A stretch of 64,000 nt of DNA from Spirilliplanes yamanashiensis (GTDB taxonomy: Bacteria > Actinomycetota > Actinomycetes > Mycobacteriales > Micromonosporaceae): NCBI RefSeq assembly GCF_016863475.1, contig NZ_BOOY01000027.1:62001-126000 (forward strand), in the 5' to 3' direction. The position numbers and the translations under genes are program-made. This document shows positions 1-7,797 of the stretch, in pieces (position 1 is the stretch's first letter; every line of letters begins with the position of its first letter). The notes beneath the pieces are model-generated. The model worked only from the letters and a program-made list of their open reading frames with translations, did no database searches and was not told the origin of the DNA.

Positions 1-1
1 C

Positions 2-721
2 ACCCGGGAGGCGTGCCGGCGCATCCTCGACGCGGAGGAGGCCGCCGGCCGCCGGTTCGTCATGGTGGGCTTCATGCGCCGCTACGACGCCTCGTACCGG
101 GCGCTGAAGGCGGCGCTGGCCGAGGGCGGGCTGGGCGCGCCGCTGATGGTGCACTGCGCGCACCGCAACGCCACCGTGCCGTCGCTGTACACCAGCGACA
201 TGGCCATCAACGACACGTCGGTGCACGAGATCGACATCGTCCGGTGGCTGCTCGACGAGGAGATCGTCGCCGCCCGGGTGCTGCGGCCCCGGCGCAACAG
301 CCGGGCCGCCCCGCACCTCGTCGACCCGCTCGTCGTGATGCTGGAGATGGCCGGCGGCGCGCTCGTCGACGTGGAGGTCAGCGTCAACATCGGCTACGGC
401 TACGACATCCGCTGCGAGGTCGTCGCCGAGGGCGGCACCGCCGCGCTGGCCGAGGCCGGCGGCGTCGTGGTGCGCAGCGGCGGCCGGTGGGGCGGCGCCG
501 TCCCGGCCGACTGGCGCGAACGCTTCCTGCGCGCCTACGACGTCGAGCTGCAGGACTGGGTCGACGCCGTGGCCGGCGGCACCACCACCGGGCCGACCGC
601 CTGGGACGGCTACGCCGCCACCGTCGTCGCCGACGCCTGCCTGGAGGCGCTGCGCACCGGCGAGCGGGTCGGCGTGTCGCTCGGCGAGCGCCCCGCCCTG
701 TACGGGCTGGTGGCGTCGTGA
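2..721 (+). CDS. Gfo/Idh/MocA oxidoreductase, inositol 2-dehydrogenase-like (5' truncated)
   Basis: C-terminal two thirds of an NAD(P)-dependent sugar/inositol dehydrogenase. The reading frame is open from the window edge, so the N-terminal Rossmann fold with its GxGxxG motif lies outside. Visible are the GFMRRYD segment and the VHEIDIVRWLL stretch typical of IolG-type inositol 2-dehydrogenases, whose histidine belongs to the catalytic region, followed by the beta-sheet C-terminal domain. Its stop overlaps the GTG start of the next gene (GTGA), so the two are translationally coupled and probably act in one pathway with the TIM-barrel isomerase. The exact substrate (myo-inositol, scyllo-inositol or another sugar) cannot be read from this fragment. 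Confidence 0.85.
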   Translation, partial: TREACRRILDAEEAAGRRFVMVGFMRRYDASYRALKAALAEGGLGAPLMVHCAHRNATVPSLYTSDMAINDTSVHEIDIVRWLLDEEIVAARVLRPRRNSRAAPHLVDPLVVMLEMAGGALVDVEVSVNIGYGYDIRCEVVAEGGTAALAEAGGVVVRSGGRWGGAVPADWRERFLRAYDVELQDWVDAVAGGTTTGPTAWDGYAATVVADACLEALRTGERVGVSLGERPALYGLVAS

Positions 722-1590
722 GGATCGCCCTCGACCCGCACATGCTGCGCCACACGCCCCTGCGCGAGCTGCCCGACCTGGTGGCCCGCCTGGGCTACCA
801 GCACATCGAGCTGTCCCCGCGCACCGACTTCCTGCCGTTCTTCCTGCACCCGCGCGCCGACACGGCCGGCGTCGCCGCGTTCCGCACGGCGCTGTCCGCC
901 GCCGGCGTCTCCGTCGCGTCCGTCCTGCCGCTGTACCGGTGGTCCGGACCCGGCGAAGACGAGCGGCAGGCCGCCGTCCGCTACTGGAAGCGCGCTGTCC
1001 GGATCACCGCCGAACTCGGCTGCGACGTCATGAACTCCGAGTTCAACGGCCGGCCGGAGGCGCCGGAGGCCAGCGAGGCCCAGTTCTGGCGCAGCATGGA
1101 GGAGCTGCTGCCCGTGTTCGAGCGCGAGGGCGTGCGGCTCGTCCTCGAACCGCACCCCGACGACTTCTGCGAGGACGGCGTCGCCGCGGTCGACCTGATC
1201 CGGGCGATCGAGTCGCCGCTGGTCACCTTCCTGTACTGCGCCCCGCACACCTTCCACCAGGGCGGCGACGTCGCCGCGATCCTGCGCCACGCCGGCCCGC
1301 TGGTCACCCAGCTGCACCTGGCCGACACCTTCGACCACCGCGCCTCGTCGGGCCTGCGCTACATCGTCAACCCGCCCGGCTCCACCGCCCGCGTGCACCA
1401 GCACCTCGACGTCGGCCAGGGCGAGGTCGACTTCGACACCATGTTCGCCACCCTCGCCGAGATCGGCTTCGACGGCATCGCCACCGTCTGCGTCTTCGCC
1501 TGGGAGGAACGCGCCGAGGACTCCGCCCGGGTCAACCTGGCCCGGGTCCGCGAGCTGGCCACGAAGCACGGCCTTACCCTGGACCCGTGA
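718..1590 (+). CDS. Sugar phosphate isomerase/epimerase (AP endonuclease 2-type TIM barrel)
   Basis: 290-residue xylose-isomerase-like TIM barrel. The family isomerises or epimerises keto sugars with a divalent metal bound by Glu, Asp, His and Glu. Candidate ligands lie in VLEPHPDD, LHLADTFDHR and HQHLDVGQGEVDF. The GTG start overlaps the stop of the upstream Gfo/Idh gene by four bases, and its own stop overlaps the start of the next gene the same way, so three genes form a coupled unit. Dehydrogenase plus isomerase resembles inositol (IolG/IolE/IolI) or keto-sugar catabolism. Substrate not determined. Confidence 0.8.
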   Translation: MRIALDPHMLRHTPLRELPDLVARLGYQHIELSPRTDFLPFFLHPRADTAGVAAFRTALSAAGVSVASVLPLYRWSGPGEDERQAAVRYWKRAVRITAELGCDVMNSEFNGRPEAPEASEAQFWRSMEELLPVFEREGVRLVLEPHPDDFCEDGVAAVDLIRAIESPLVTFLYCAPHTFHQGGDVAAILRHAGPLVTQLHLADTFDHRASSGLRYIVNPPGSTARVHQHLDVGQGEVDFDTMFATLAEIGFDGIATVCVFAWEERAEDSARVNLARVRELATKHGLTLDP

Positions 1591-2021
1591 CGTGGGACCC
1601 GGACGGCGCCGGCGTGCTGCGCCTGCCGTCCGGCATCCTGGTCCGCGGCCGCGCCCTGCGCCGCCCCCTGCCGCCCGGCCCGCCCCCCGAGTTCGGCCTG
1701 TACCTGCTCGGCGCACCCCCGGCACCCGTGCCGTGGCCGTCGGCGTGGCTGCGCTGGCCCGACTTCCGCCTGCCCGCCGACCGCCCGGCCGCCGTCACCG
1801 CCCTGCGCGACCTGCTGCACCGCGCCGCCACCGCACGCACCGAGATCGCCTGCGGCGGCGGCCGCGGCCGCACCGGCACGGCCCTGGCCTGCCTGGCCGT
1901 CCTCGACGGGGTGCCGCCCGGCGAGGCGGTGGCGTGGGTCCGGGCCCGCTACGACCGGCGCGCGGTGGAGACACCGTGGCAGCGGCGCTGGGTCGAGCGC
2001 GCCGTCACTCGAAGAACTTGA
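1587..2021 (+). CDS. Small protein-tyrosine-phosphatase-like protein
   Basis: 144 residues. Carries the Cys-x5-Arg phosphatase signature (Cys89 to Arg95, followed by TGTAL) and, upstream, a WPD-loop match (Trp57-Pro-Asp59) that would supply the general acid. Both essential elements of a cysteine phosphatase are therefore present, although the usual His before the catalytic Cys is replaced by Ala (IAC). Short PTP-like proteins of this kind occur in actinomycetes with unknown substrates. The GTG start overlaps the isomerase stop (GTGA). Its 3' end overlaps the convergent GH43 gene by 17 bp. Whether it acts on phosphotyrosine, a phosphosugar or an inositol phosphate is open. Confidence 0.7.
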   Translation: MTWDPDGAGVLRLPSGILVRGRALRRPLPPGPPPEFGLYLLGAPPAPVPWPSAWLRWPDFRLPADRPAAVTALRDLLHRAATARTEIACGGGRGRTGTALACLAVLDGVPPGEAVAWVRARYDRRAVETPWQRRWVERAVTRRT

Positions 2022-3108
2022 GGCCGAAGCCGGTGTCGGACGTCGCGCCGGGGACGTTCGCGCGCCGGTAGGTGGTGGCGCCCCACCAGCAGAACGTGCC
2101 CGTGTGCCAGTGGCGGTTCGCCCATGAGTACGGCATGCCCTTCGGCACCGCGTGGTAGAGCAGCGGGAAGCGGGGGCCGGCCGGCGGGCTGGTGGCGATG
2201 TCGCCGTCGAGCAGGACGAAGGTGTGGTGGCCGGGGCCGTCGGCGTGGACGGTCGGGGTCCAGCCCGGCATCATCGTGGCGGCGTGGGAGCCGAACAGGC
2301 AGCCGTTCGACTTGTACCAGTCCCACACGTGCGCGGGGTCGCCGCCGGCGCGCAGCCGCAGGTCGGCGACGCAGTACTGGTCGCTCCAGCTGCCGTTGGC
2401 GGAGTAGACGACGTGCAGGCGGCCGTCGGGGTCGCGGATCGGTTCGGGGGCCTCGTTGATGTACGGGTTGCCGACGACGCGTTCCCACGGCTCGCGGGGC
2501 TGGGAGATGACGTGGCGGGCGCCGGTGACGGTGGTGGGGCCGCTCATCCGGGCGACGTACAGGTTCTGCTCGACGTCGGTGTCGCCGGCCCAGCCGGACC
2601 AGACGAACCAGCGCTGGCCGTTGAAGACGAACGGGACGCCGTCGATGGCCCATTTGTCGTCGGGCAGGGCGAGGCGGGTCTCGGCGGTGTAGCCGGTGTC
2701 GGGGGAGGCGGAGCTGATGGCGTACATGCGGTGGGCGGCGCCGCGGCCGGCGGCGAAGTAGATCCAGTACCGGCCGCCGTCGCGGACGATCTCGGGGGCC
2801 CACACCTCGCCGAGGCCGCGGGTGTCGGACCAGACCTGGCGGGCGGGGGCGGCGGCGAGGCCGTCCGGGGTGGACGCCTGGCGCACGTGCAGCGAGTGGT
2901 CGTCGATGGACTGCACGGAGACGTACGTGCCGCCGACCCGGATGACGCTGGGGTCGGCGGCGCGCAGGCCGGTGCGGGCGGTGGTGGCCGGCGGGGCCGC
3001 GGTGGTGGCGGCGGCGTCGGCCGTGGGGGCGGTGGTGACCGCGTGGCCGAGGGCGGCGGCGACGCAGGCGAGGGCGAGGGCGGCGCCGGTGAGGCGGGGG
3101 ACGCGCAT
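2005..3108 (-). CDS. Secreted glycoside hydrolase family 43-like protein
   Basis: 367 residues with a Sec-type signal (about residues 1-33, Ala-rich h-region). The five-bladed propeller of GH43 is suggested by ADPSVIRVGG (candidate base Asp52), VWAPEIVRDGGRYWIYFAA, KWAIDGVPF (pKa-modulating Asp156) and YINEAPE (acid Glu219). GH43 enzymes are usually arabinofuranosidases or xylosidases acting on plant polysaccharides outside the cell. ATG chosen because GAGGAG lies seven bases upstream. First gene read after the isomerase/dehydrogenase pair on the same strand, but with a separate 73-bp leader containing a degenerate LacI-type site, so probably its own transcript. Confidence 0.8.
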   Translation of the reverse strand: MRVPRLTGAALALACVAAALGHAVTTAPTADAAATTAAPPATTARTGLRAADPSVIRVGGTYVSVQSIDDHSLHVRQASTPDGLAAAPARQVWSDTRGLGEVWAPEIVRDGGRYWIYFAAGRGAAHRMYAISSASPDTGYTAETRLALPDDKWAIDGVPFVFNGQRWFVWSGWAGDTDVEQNLYVARMSGPTTVTGARHVISQPREPWERVVGNPYINEAPEPIRDPDGRLHVVYSANGSWSDQYCVADLRLRAGGDPAHVWDWYKSNGCLFGSHAATMMPGWTPTVHADGPGHHTFVLLDGDIATSPPAGPRFPLLYHAVPKGMPYSWANRHWHTGTFCWWGATTYRRANVPGATSDTGFGLKFFE

Positions 3109-3125
3109 GGGATGCTCCTCGGTGG

Positions 3126-3139
3126 GGAGAGCGTTTGCC
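3126..3139. promoter_or_regulatory. Possible degenerate LacI-family operator upstream of the GH43 gene
   Basis: Imperfect inverted repeat centred on CG (GGAGAG-CG-TTTGCC) 18-31 bp upstream of the GH43 start. The central CG and A/T flanks resemble LacI-family sites, but only part of each arm matches. It differs from the perfect palindrome beside the LacI gene, so a different regulator may read it. Confidence 0.25.
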
Positions 3140-3181
3140 GAGCATCCGCGCGCGATGGACCCCTGTCAATGTCCAGTGTGC

Positions 3182-4183
3182 TCAGACGCCGGCGGCGCGG
3201 GCGGCGGCGAGCAGGTTCTCCGCCGCGAGCCGCAGGCCCTCCACCTGGTCGAACTCCCGGTCCTCGTGCTCGATGTTGACGGCCATGCCGGGGTCGACGG
3301 CGGCGAGCGCGCGCAGGAACCGTGCCCAGAAGTCCTGGTCGTGCCCGCGGCCGACGGCGACGAACTCCCACGCGGGGTCCTCGGGCCAGCGGTTGAGGGT
3401 GTTGCGGCCGCCGAGGCCGACGGGGTGCTGGTCGGCGGGCCAGCGGGTGAACCGGTCGTCGAGGACGCCGTACAGCTTGACGTTCTCGGCGTTGATGCGG
3501 GTGTCCTTGGCGGCGGCGTGGAAGACCAGCTCGCCCAGGTGCTCGACGACGGCGACGGGGTCCATGCCCTGCCAGAACAGGTGGCTGGGGTCCAGCTCGG
3601 CGCCGATGTGGGTGGCGCCGGTGCGCTCCACGAGCCGGCGCAGCGTGGCCGGGTTGAACACCAGGTTCTGCGGGTGCATCTCCAGGCACACCTTGACGCC
3701 GGCATCGCGGGCGCGGGCGTCGATGTCGGTCCAGAAGGGGACGGCGACGTCGTTCCACTGGTGGTCGAGCTGGTCGAGGTACTGGCTGTCCCACGGGTTG
3801 ACGACCCACGACACGACGCCGCCGCCGGGCTCGCCGGCGGGCGCGCCGGACATGGTGACGACGCGGTCGACGCCGAGCAGGGCGGCGATCTCGATGGCGC
3901 GGTGCAGGTCGGCGGCGTGCCGGGGGCCGACGGCCGGGTCGGGGTTGAGCGGGTTGCCGTTGACGTTGAGGCCGGTGAGGGCGATGCCGGCCTGGGCGAA
4001 GCGGCCGAGGTAGTCCTCGCGGGCGCCGGCGCTGCCGAGCAGGTCGTCGATCGGCAGGTGCGGGGCGGGGACGAACCCGCCCGCGTTGATCTCCGCGCCG
4101 GTCAGGCCGAGCTCGCCGAGGATCTTCAGGGTCTCGTCCAGGGAGCGGTCGTGCAGGCAGGCGGTGTACGCGCCGAGCTTCAT
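3182..4183 (-). CDS. Sugar phosphate isomerase/epimerase (TIM barrel)
   Basis: 333 residues, AP endonuclease 2-type TIM barrel. It begins MKLGAYTACLHDRSLDETL, with the strand-helix pattern GLTGAEINAGG. Likely metal ligands are Glu in VCLEMHPQN, Asp in IGAELDPSHL, His in VFHAAAKDT and Glu in VNIEHED, the order expected for this family. It lies 19 bp downstream of a Gfo/Idh dehydrogenase on the same strand, and the pair is probably one operon under the LacI palindrome. Dehydrogenase-isomerase pairs of this type act on inositols or 3-keto sugars. No strong Shine-Dalgarno is visible, which fits translation coupled to the upstream gene. Confidence 0.82.
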   Translation of the reverse strand: MKLGAYTACLHDRSLDETLKILGELGLTGAEINAGGFVPAPHLPIDDLLGSAGAREDYLGRFAQAGIALTGLNVNGNPLNPDPAVGPRHAADLHRAIEIAALLGVDRVVTMSGAPAGEPGGGVVSWVVNPWDSQYLDQLDHQWNDVAVPFWTDIDARARDAGVKVCLEMHPQNLVFNPATLRRLVERTGATHIGAELDPSHLFWQGMDPVAVVEHLGELVFHAAAKDTRINAENVKLYGVLDDRFTRWPADQHPVGLGGRNTLNRWPEDPAWEFVAVGRGHDQDFWARFLRALAAVDPGMAVNIEHEDREFDQVEGLRLAAENLLAAARAAGV

Positions 4184-4202
4184 GGGGAGGGGTCCGTTCT
4201 GC

Positions 4203-5360
4203 TCAGAGGGTGACGGGCTTGTCGGTGGCGGCGACGACGGCGTCGAGCACGCGCAGGTTGTGCAGGCCGTGCGCCAGGCTGGGCACGGGCGGCAGGTCGC
4301 CCACGCCGGCGATCTGGTCGAGGAACGCGCGGGCCTGGAAGACGAAGAAGTCGTTCTGGCCGTGCCCGACGGTGGGGAAGTCCATCGGCAGGCCGCCCGC
4401 GACGTACGGGTGCTCGGGCCCGACGCAGATGCGCCGGATGCCGGGCGCCGCGCCGTCGACGACGGTGAACTCGCCCGGCCGGGTCAGGTCGAACGAGGCG
4501 GTGCCGCGCTCGCAGAACAGCTCCAGGCGCAGCGTGTTGGCGTGCCCGTAGGCGATCCTGGACAGCGAGAACGTGCCGGCCGCGCCGCCGCCGTAGGTGG
4601 TGGTGAAGGTGCAGAGGTCCTCGTTCTCGACCGGCACGCGCTCGTCGCTGAGCGCGACGCCGCCCTTGTGGCCGACGGCGACGCCGAGCGGCTTGCGGCG
4701 GGAGGTGACGACGGTGCTCATCGTGGTGCCCTGCACGCCGGTGGTGGGGCCGCAGAAGAACTCGGCCAGGTCGATCATGTGGCTGCCGATGTCGGCGAGC
4801 ACGCCGGAGCCGGGGCCGCCGAGGTAGCGCCAGCTCATCGGCCGCCCGGGGTCGTGGCCGTAGTCGGTCCAGTAGTTGCCGACGACGTGCCGCACGGGGC
4901 CGAGGGTGCGCTCGACCTCCTGCCGGATGGCGTTGATCGCGGGGGAGCGGCGGAACGTGAAGCCGACGGCGGCGACCTGGCCGGGGTGCGCGGCGGCGGC
5001 GTCCACCATGGCCTGGGCGTCGTCCACGCTGGGCGCGAGCGGCTTCTCGCAGAGTACGTGCTTGCCGGCGGCGAGCAGCCCCTCGACGATCTCGCGGTGC
5101 AGCGGGTTGGCGACGACGACGCTGACGGCGTCGACGTCGCCCGCCTCGGCGACGGCCTGCCAGCTGGTCTCGGCGCGGGCGTAGCCGTAGCGGCGGGCGG
5201 TGTCGGCGGCGAAGGGCTCGTGGGTGTCGGCGATCGCGACCAGGCGGGCGGCGGGGCGGGCGGTGTCGTAGACCGTGCCGGCGGCGCGGTAGCCGTTGGC
5301 GTGGGCGCGGCCGGCCATGCCCGCGCCGATCACGGCCACGCCGATGGAGGGTTCGGTCAT
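4203..5360 (-). CDS. Gfo/Idh/MocA family oxidoreductase
   Basis: 385-residue NAD(P)-dependent dehydrogenase. The N-terminal Rossmann fold has VAVIGAGMAGRAH (residues about 8-20). The catalytic-lysine motif CEKPLAPS is near residue 105. The C-terminal domain includes GVLADIGSHMIDLAEFFCG, the usual substrate-binding stretch. ATG chosen: GAGGTG lies upstream and the encoded protein starts MTEPSIGVAVIG. First gene of a minus-strand pair with the isomerase, divergent from the LacI regulator across a perfect palindrome, so likely repressed by LacI and induced by its sugar substrate. Substrate not assigned. Confidence 0.87.
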   Translation of the reverse strand: MTEPSIGVAVIGAGMAGRAHANGYRAAGTVYDTARPAARLVAIADTHEPFAADTARRYGYARAETSWQAVAEAGDVDAVSVVVANPLHREIVEGLLAAGKHVLCEKPLAPSVDDAQAMVDAAAAHPGQVAAVGFTFRRSPAINAIRQEVERTLGPVRHVVGNYWTDYGHDPGRPMSWRYLGGPGSGVLADIGSHMIDLAEFFCGPTTGVQGTTMSTVVTSRRKPLGVAVGHKGGVALSDERVPVENEDLCTFTTTYGGGAAGTFSLSRIAYGHANTLRLELFCERGTASFDLTRPGEFTVVDGAAPGIRRICVGPEHPYVAGGLPMDFPTVGHGQNDFFVFQARAFLDQIAGVGDLPPVPSLAHGLHNLRVLDAVVAATDKPVTL

Positions 5361-5378
5361 CGGGGGTGCACCTCGCTT

Positions 5379-5394
5379 CTTAAAGCGCTTTAAG
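5379..5394. promoter_or_regulatory. LacI-family operator, perfect 16-bp palindrome
   Basis: CTTAAAGC-GCTTTAAG is a perfect palindrome with the central CG typical of LacI/GalR sites. It lies 18 bp upstream of the dehydrogenase start and 59 bp upstream of the LacI start, in the only gap between these divergent genes. It is conspicuously AT-rich in a 75% GC region. A single site could control both directions, giving autoregulation plus control of the dehydrogenase/isomerase operon. Confidence 0.85.
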
Positions 5395-5453
5395 TTCGGG
5401 TAGCATCCGAGTCGATCACGCTGCGTGTCAAGGCCGTGACGGGAGGAGTCGCG

Positions 5454-6443
5454 ATGGGTGCCAGACCGCGCCTCGACGACGTGGCCGCCCGGGTCGGCGT
5501 CTCGACCGCGTCGGTGTCGCTGGTACTGCGCGGCGAGCCCGGGCCCAGCGCCGAGACCCGCCGCCGCGTGCTGGAGGCTGCCGCCGAGCTGGGCTACCGC
5601 GCCGACCGGGCGGCCAGCCTGCTCGCCCGCCGCCGCCGGCACCTGCTCGGGGTGCTGCTCGACGTGCGCAACCCGTTCCACGCCGAGCTGGTCGACGCGA
5701 TCCACGCCGAGGCGGACCGCATAGGGTACGAGGTTGTGCTGTCCACCCTGGCCACCGGCCGCGACGAGGAACGGGCCGTCGCGTCCCTGCTCGACTTCCG
5801 CTGCGAGGCCATGCTGCTGCTCGGCCCCGACCTGCCGTCCGCCCGGCTCGCCGAGCTGGCCGCGCAGGTGGCCGTCGTGGCCGTCGGGCGCCGCGACGAC
5901 GCCGTCGACTCGGTGCGCTCCGCCGACGACGCGGGCGTCGCCGCCGCCCTCGACCACCTGATCGGTCTCGGACACTCCGACATCGCGTTCGTCGACGGCG
6001 GCCGCGGCGCGGTCGCTGCCGCCCGGCGCCGCGGCTACCGCGCCGCGGTGCGCCGCGCGGGCCTGACCGCCCGGGTGGTGCCCGGCGACCACACCGAGCA
6101 GGGCGGCATCCGGGCCGGCCGCGCGCTGCTCGCCGCCGCCGACCGGCCCACCGCGGTCGTCGCCAGCAACGACCGCTGCGCCGTCGGCCTGCAGGACGCG
6201 CTCGTGCGCGCCGGGCTCGACGTCCCCGGCGACGTCTCGATCGTCGGGTACGACGACAGCACGCTCGCCCGGCTCGTCCACGTCGACCTGACCAGCGTCG
6301 ACCAGGACGCCCGGGCGCAGGCCCGGCACGCGGTCGCCGCGGCCGTCGAGCGCCTCGACGGCGGCCGCACCCGGCGGCGCGAGGTGGTGCTCACCCCGCG
6401 CCTGGTGGTGCGCGGCAGCACCGGGCCGGCGGCGGCCCGGTGA
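5454..6443 (+). CDS. LacI-family transcriptional regulator
   Basis: 329 residues. N-terminal helix-turn-helix (RLDDVAARVGVSTASVSLVLRG; recognition helix around STASVSLVL), hinge helix RADRAASLLARRR, then a periplasmic-binding-protein-like sensor domain ending in PRLVVRGSTGP. ATG chosen because GGGAGGAG ends five bases upstream; an in-frame GTG at 5436 lacks such a site. It is divergent from the Gfo/Idh-isomerase operon and almost certainly binds the palindrome between them. The effector is probably the sugar or inositol metabolised by that operon. Its stop overlaps the start of the methyltransferase gene. Confidence 0.92.
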   Translation: MGARPRLDDVAARVGVSTASVSLVLRGEPGPSAETRRRVLEAAAELGYRADRAASLLARRRRHLLGVLLDVRNPFHAELVDAIHAEADRIGYEVVLSTLATGRDEERAVASLLDFRCEAMLLLGPDLPSARLAELAAQVAVVAVGRRDDAVDSVRSADDAGVAAALDHLIGLGHSDIAFVDGGRGAVAAARRRGYRAAVRRAGLTARVVPGDHTEQGGIRAGRALLAAADRPTAVVASNDRCAVGLQDALVRAGLDVPGDVSIVGYDDSTLARLVHVDLTSVDQDARAQARHAVAAAVERLDGGRTRRREVVLTPRLVVRGSTGPAAAR

Positions 6444-7171
6444 GCGGCGTCTTCGGGCCCGTCGCCGGCGAGTACGACGCGGTGCGCCCCGGCTACCCGG
6501 ACGAGCTGCGGGCGGCGATCGTGGCGTACCACGGCGGGGTGCCGGAATCGGTCACCGAGATCGGCGCGGGCACCGGCAAGGGCACCGCGCTGCTGGCCGG
6601 GCTGGGCGCGCCGGTCACCTGCCTGGAGCCCGACCCCGGCATGGCGGCCGTGCTGCGCGCGCGCTTCCCGGCCGCGACGGTGCTCGGCGTCGCGTTCGAG
6701 GACTGGGCGCCGCCGCCCGGCGGGGTGCCGCTGCTGGCCTGCGCGATGGCGTGGCACTGGCTCGACCCGGCCCGGCGCAACCGGCTGGCCCACGCCGCCC
6801 TCGCCCCCGGCGGCACGCTGGCCCTCGTGGCCCACCACTACGGCCACGCCGACCCGGCGCACGGCCGCGCGCTGCTCGCCGCCGTCCACACCGTCGACGC
6901 CACCGTCACCGAGCGCCCCGAGGGCTGGTTCCGCGACGACGTCGCGCGCAGCGGGCTGTTCGCCGACGTCACCACGCACGTCGCGCGCCGGGCGCCGGTG
7001 TTCGAGGCGGAGCGCTACCTGGCGCTGGTGCGCACGTTCGGGCCGTACCGGCGGGCGTCGCCGGAGCAGCGCGCGGCGGTCGAGGCCCGGCTGGTCGGCA
7101 TGCTCGACGGGCTCGGCGGCTCGGTCACCATGGACCTGCGCACCACCCTGGTGCTGGCCCGCCCCGCCTGA
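6440..7171 (+). CDS. Class I SAM-dependent methyltransferase
   Basis: 243 residues. SAM-binding motif I is VTEIGAGTGKGTALL (about residues 38-52), followed by the acidic CLEPDPGM that contacts the ribose. A later AMAWHWLDP segment is typical of the Methyltransf_11/UbiE-like actinobacterial group whose N-terminus reads AxEYDxxRPxYP, here AGEYDAVRPGYP. Substrate unknown. The GTG start overlaps the LacI stop (GTGA), so it is co-transcribed with the regulator, but no functional link to sugar catabolism is evident. It converges on a DUF2625 gene with only 11 bp between stops. Confidence 0.85.
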   Translation: MSGVFGPVAGEYDAVRPGYPDELRAAIVAYHGGVPESVTEIGAGTGKGTALLAGLGAPVTCLEPDPGMAAVLRARFPAATVLGVAFEDWAPPPGGVPLLACAMAWHWLDPARRNRLAHAALAPGGTLALVAHHYGHADPAHGRALLAAVHTVDATVTERPEGWFRDDVARSGLFADVTTHVARRAPVFEAERYLALVRTFGPYRRASPEQRAAVEARLVGMLDGLGGSVTMDLRTTLVLARPA

Positions 7172-7182
7172 GGGCGGCCCGC

Positions 7183-7797
7183 TCAGCCCCGGCCGCCGTG
7201 GTGGGCGACGAGCCCGGTGAGCGGCACCGGCCGGCGCGCCGCCCGGGACAGGTCGGCGCCCTCCACCGTGGACGGCGGCGGGGAGGTGTGCAGGCCCTCG
7301 CCGGGAGACAGCGCGGCGACCTCCTCGGCCCAGCCCGGCCAGCGCAGCGACGCGTAGAACTCGGTCACCGAGCCGGCCAGCATCGCGTACAGCCAGTCGG
7401 CGTAGCCCTGGCCGAGGTCCTCCCAGGCGAGCACGTCGGGCCCGAAGTAGTGCACGGTCGGCGGCGCGTCCGGCCGCGCCTGGGTCCACGCGAACCGCCC
7501 GCCGAGCACGTCGTAGGCGACCGTCAGCAGCTGCGCGGCCGGGTCGGCGGCCTCGGCCACGTCCGGCAGGCCGGCGTGGCCGCCGCCGAGCACCCGCAGC
7601 CAGCCCTGGTCGACGAGCAGCCCGCCGGTGTGGGTGACCAGCGCGCCCAGCCACGACTGCGTGGTCAGGCCCAGCGCCGTGCGGCACCGCTCGGCGCGCC
7701 CGGCGTCGACCGGGAGCACCTGCACCCGGTACGGCGCCGCCGCCACCACCGCGGAGATCTCCGGCCACGCGTCCTGCACGCCGCCAGCATGCACCAT
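7183..7797 (-). CDS. DUF2625 family protein
   Basis: 204 residues. Matches my recollection of the DUF2625 pattern: an early WPEISAVVAAAPYRVQVLP, THTGGLLVDQGWLRVLGGG, a DVLGGRFA block, VHYFGPDVLAWEDLGQGYADWL and FYASLRWPGW. The family is cytosolic with no known biochemical role. It is often found in bacteria with scattered distribution. The ATG overlaps the ROK stop by one base (TGATG), so it is made from the ROK regulator's transcript. No signal peptide or membrane segment. Confidence 0.78.
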   Translation of the reverse strand: MVHAGGVQDAWPEISAVVAAAPYRVQVLPVDAGRAERCRTALGLTTQSWLGALVTHTGGLLVDQGWLRVLGGGHAGLPDVAEAADPAAQLLTVAYDVLGGRFAWTQARPDAPPTVHYFGPDVLAWEDLGQGYADWLYAMLAGSVTEFYASLRWPGWAEEVAALSPGEGLHTSPPPSTVEGADLSRAARRPVPLTGLVAHHGGRG

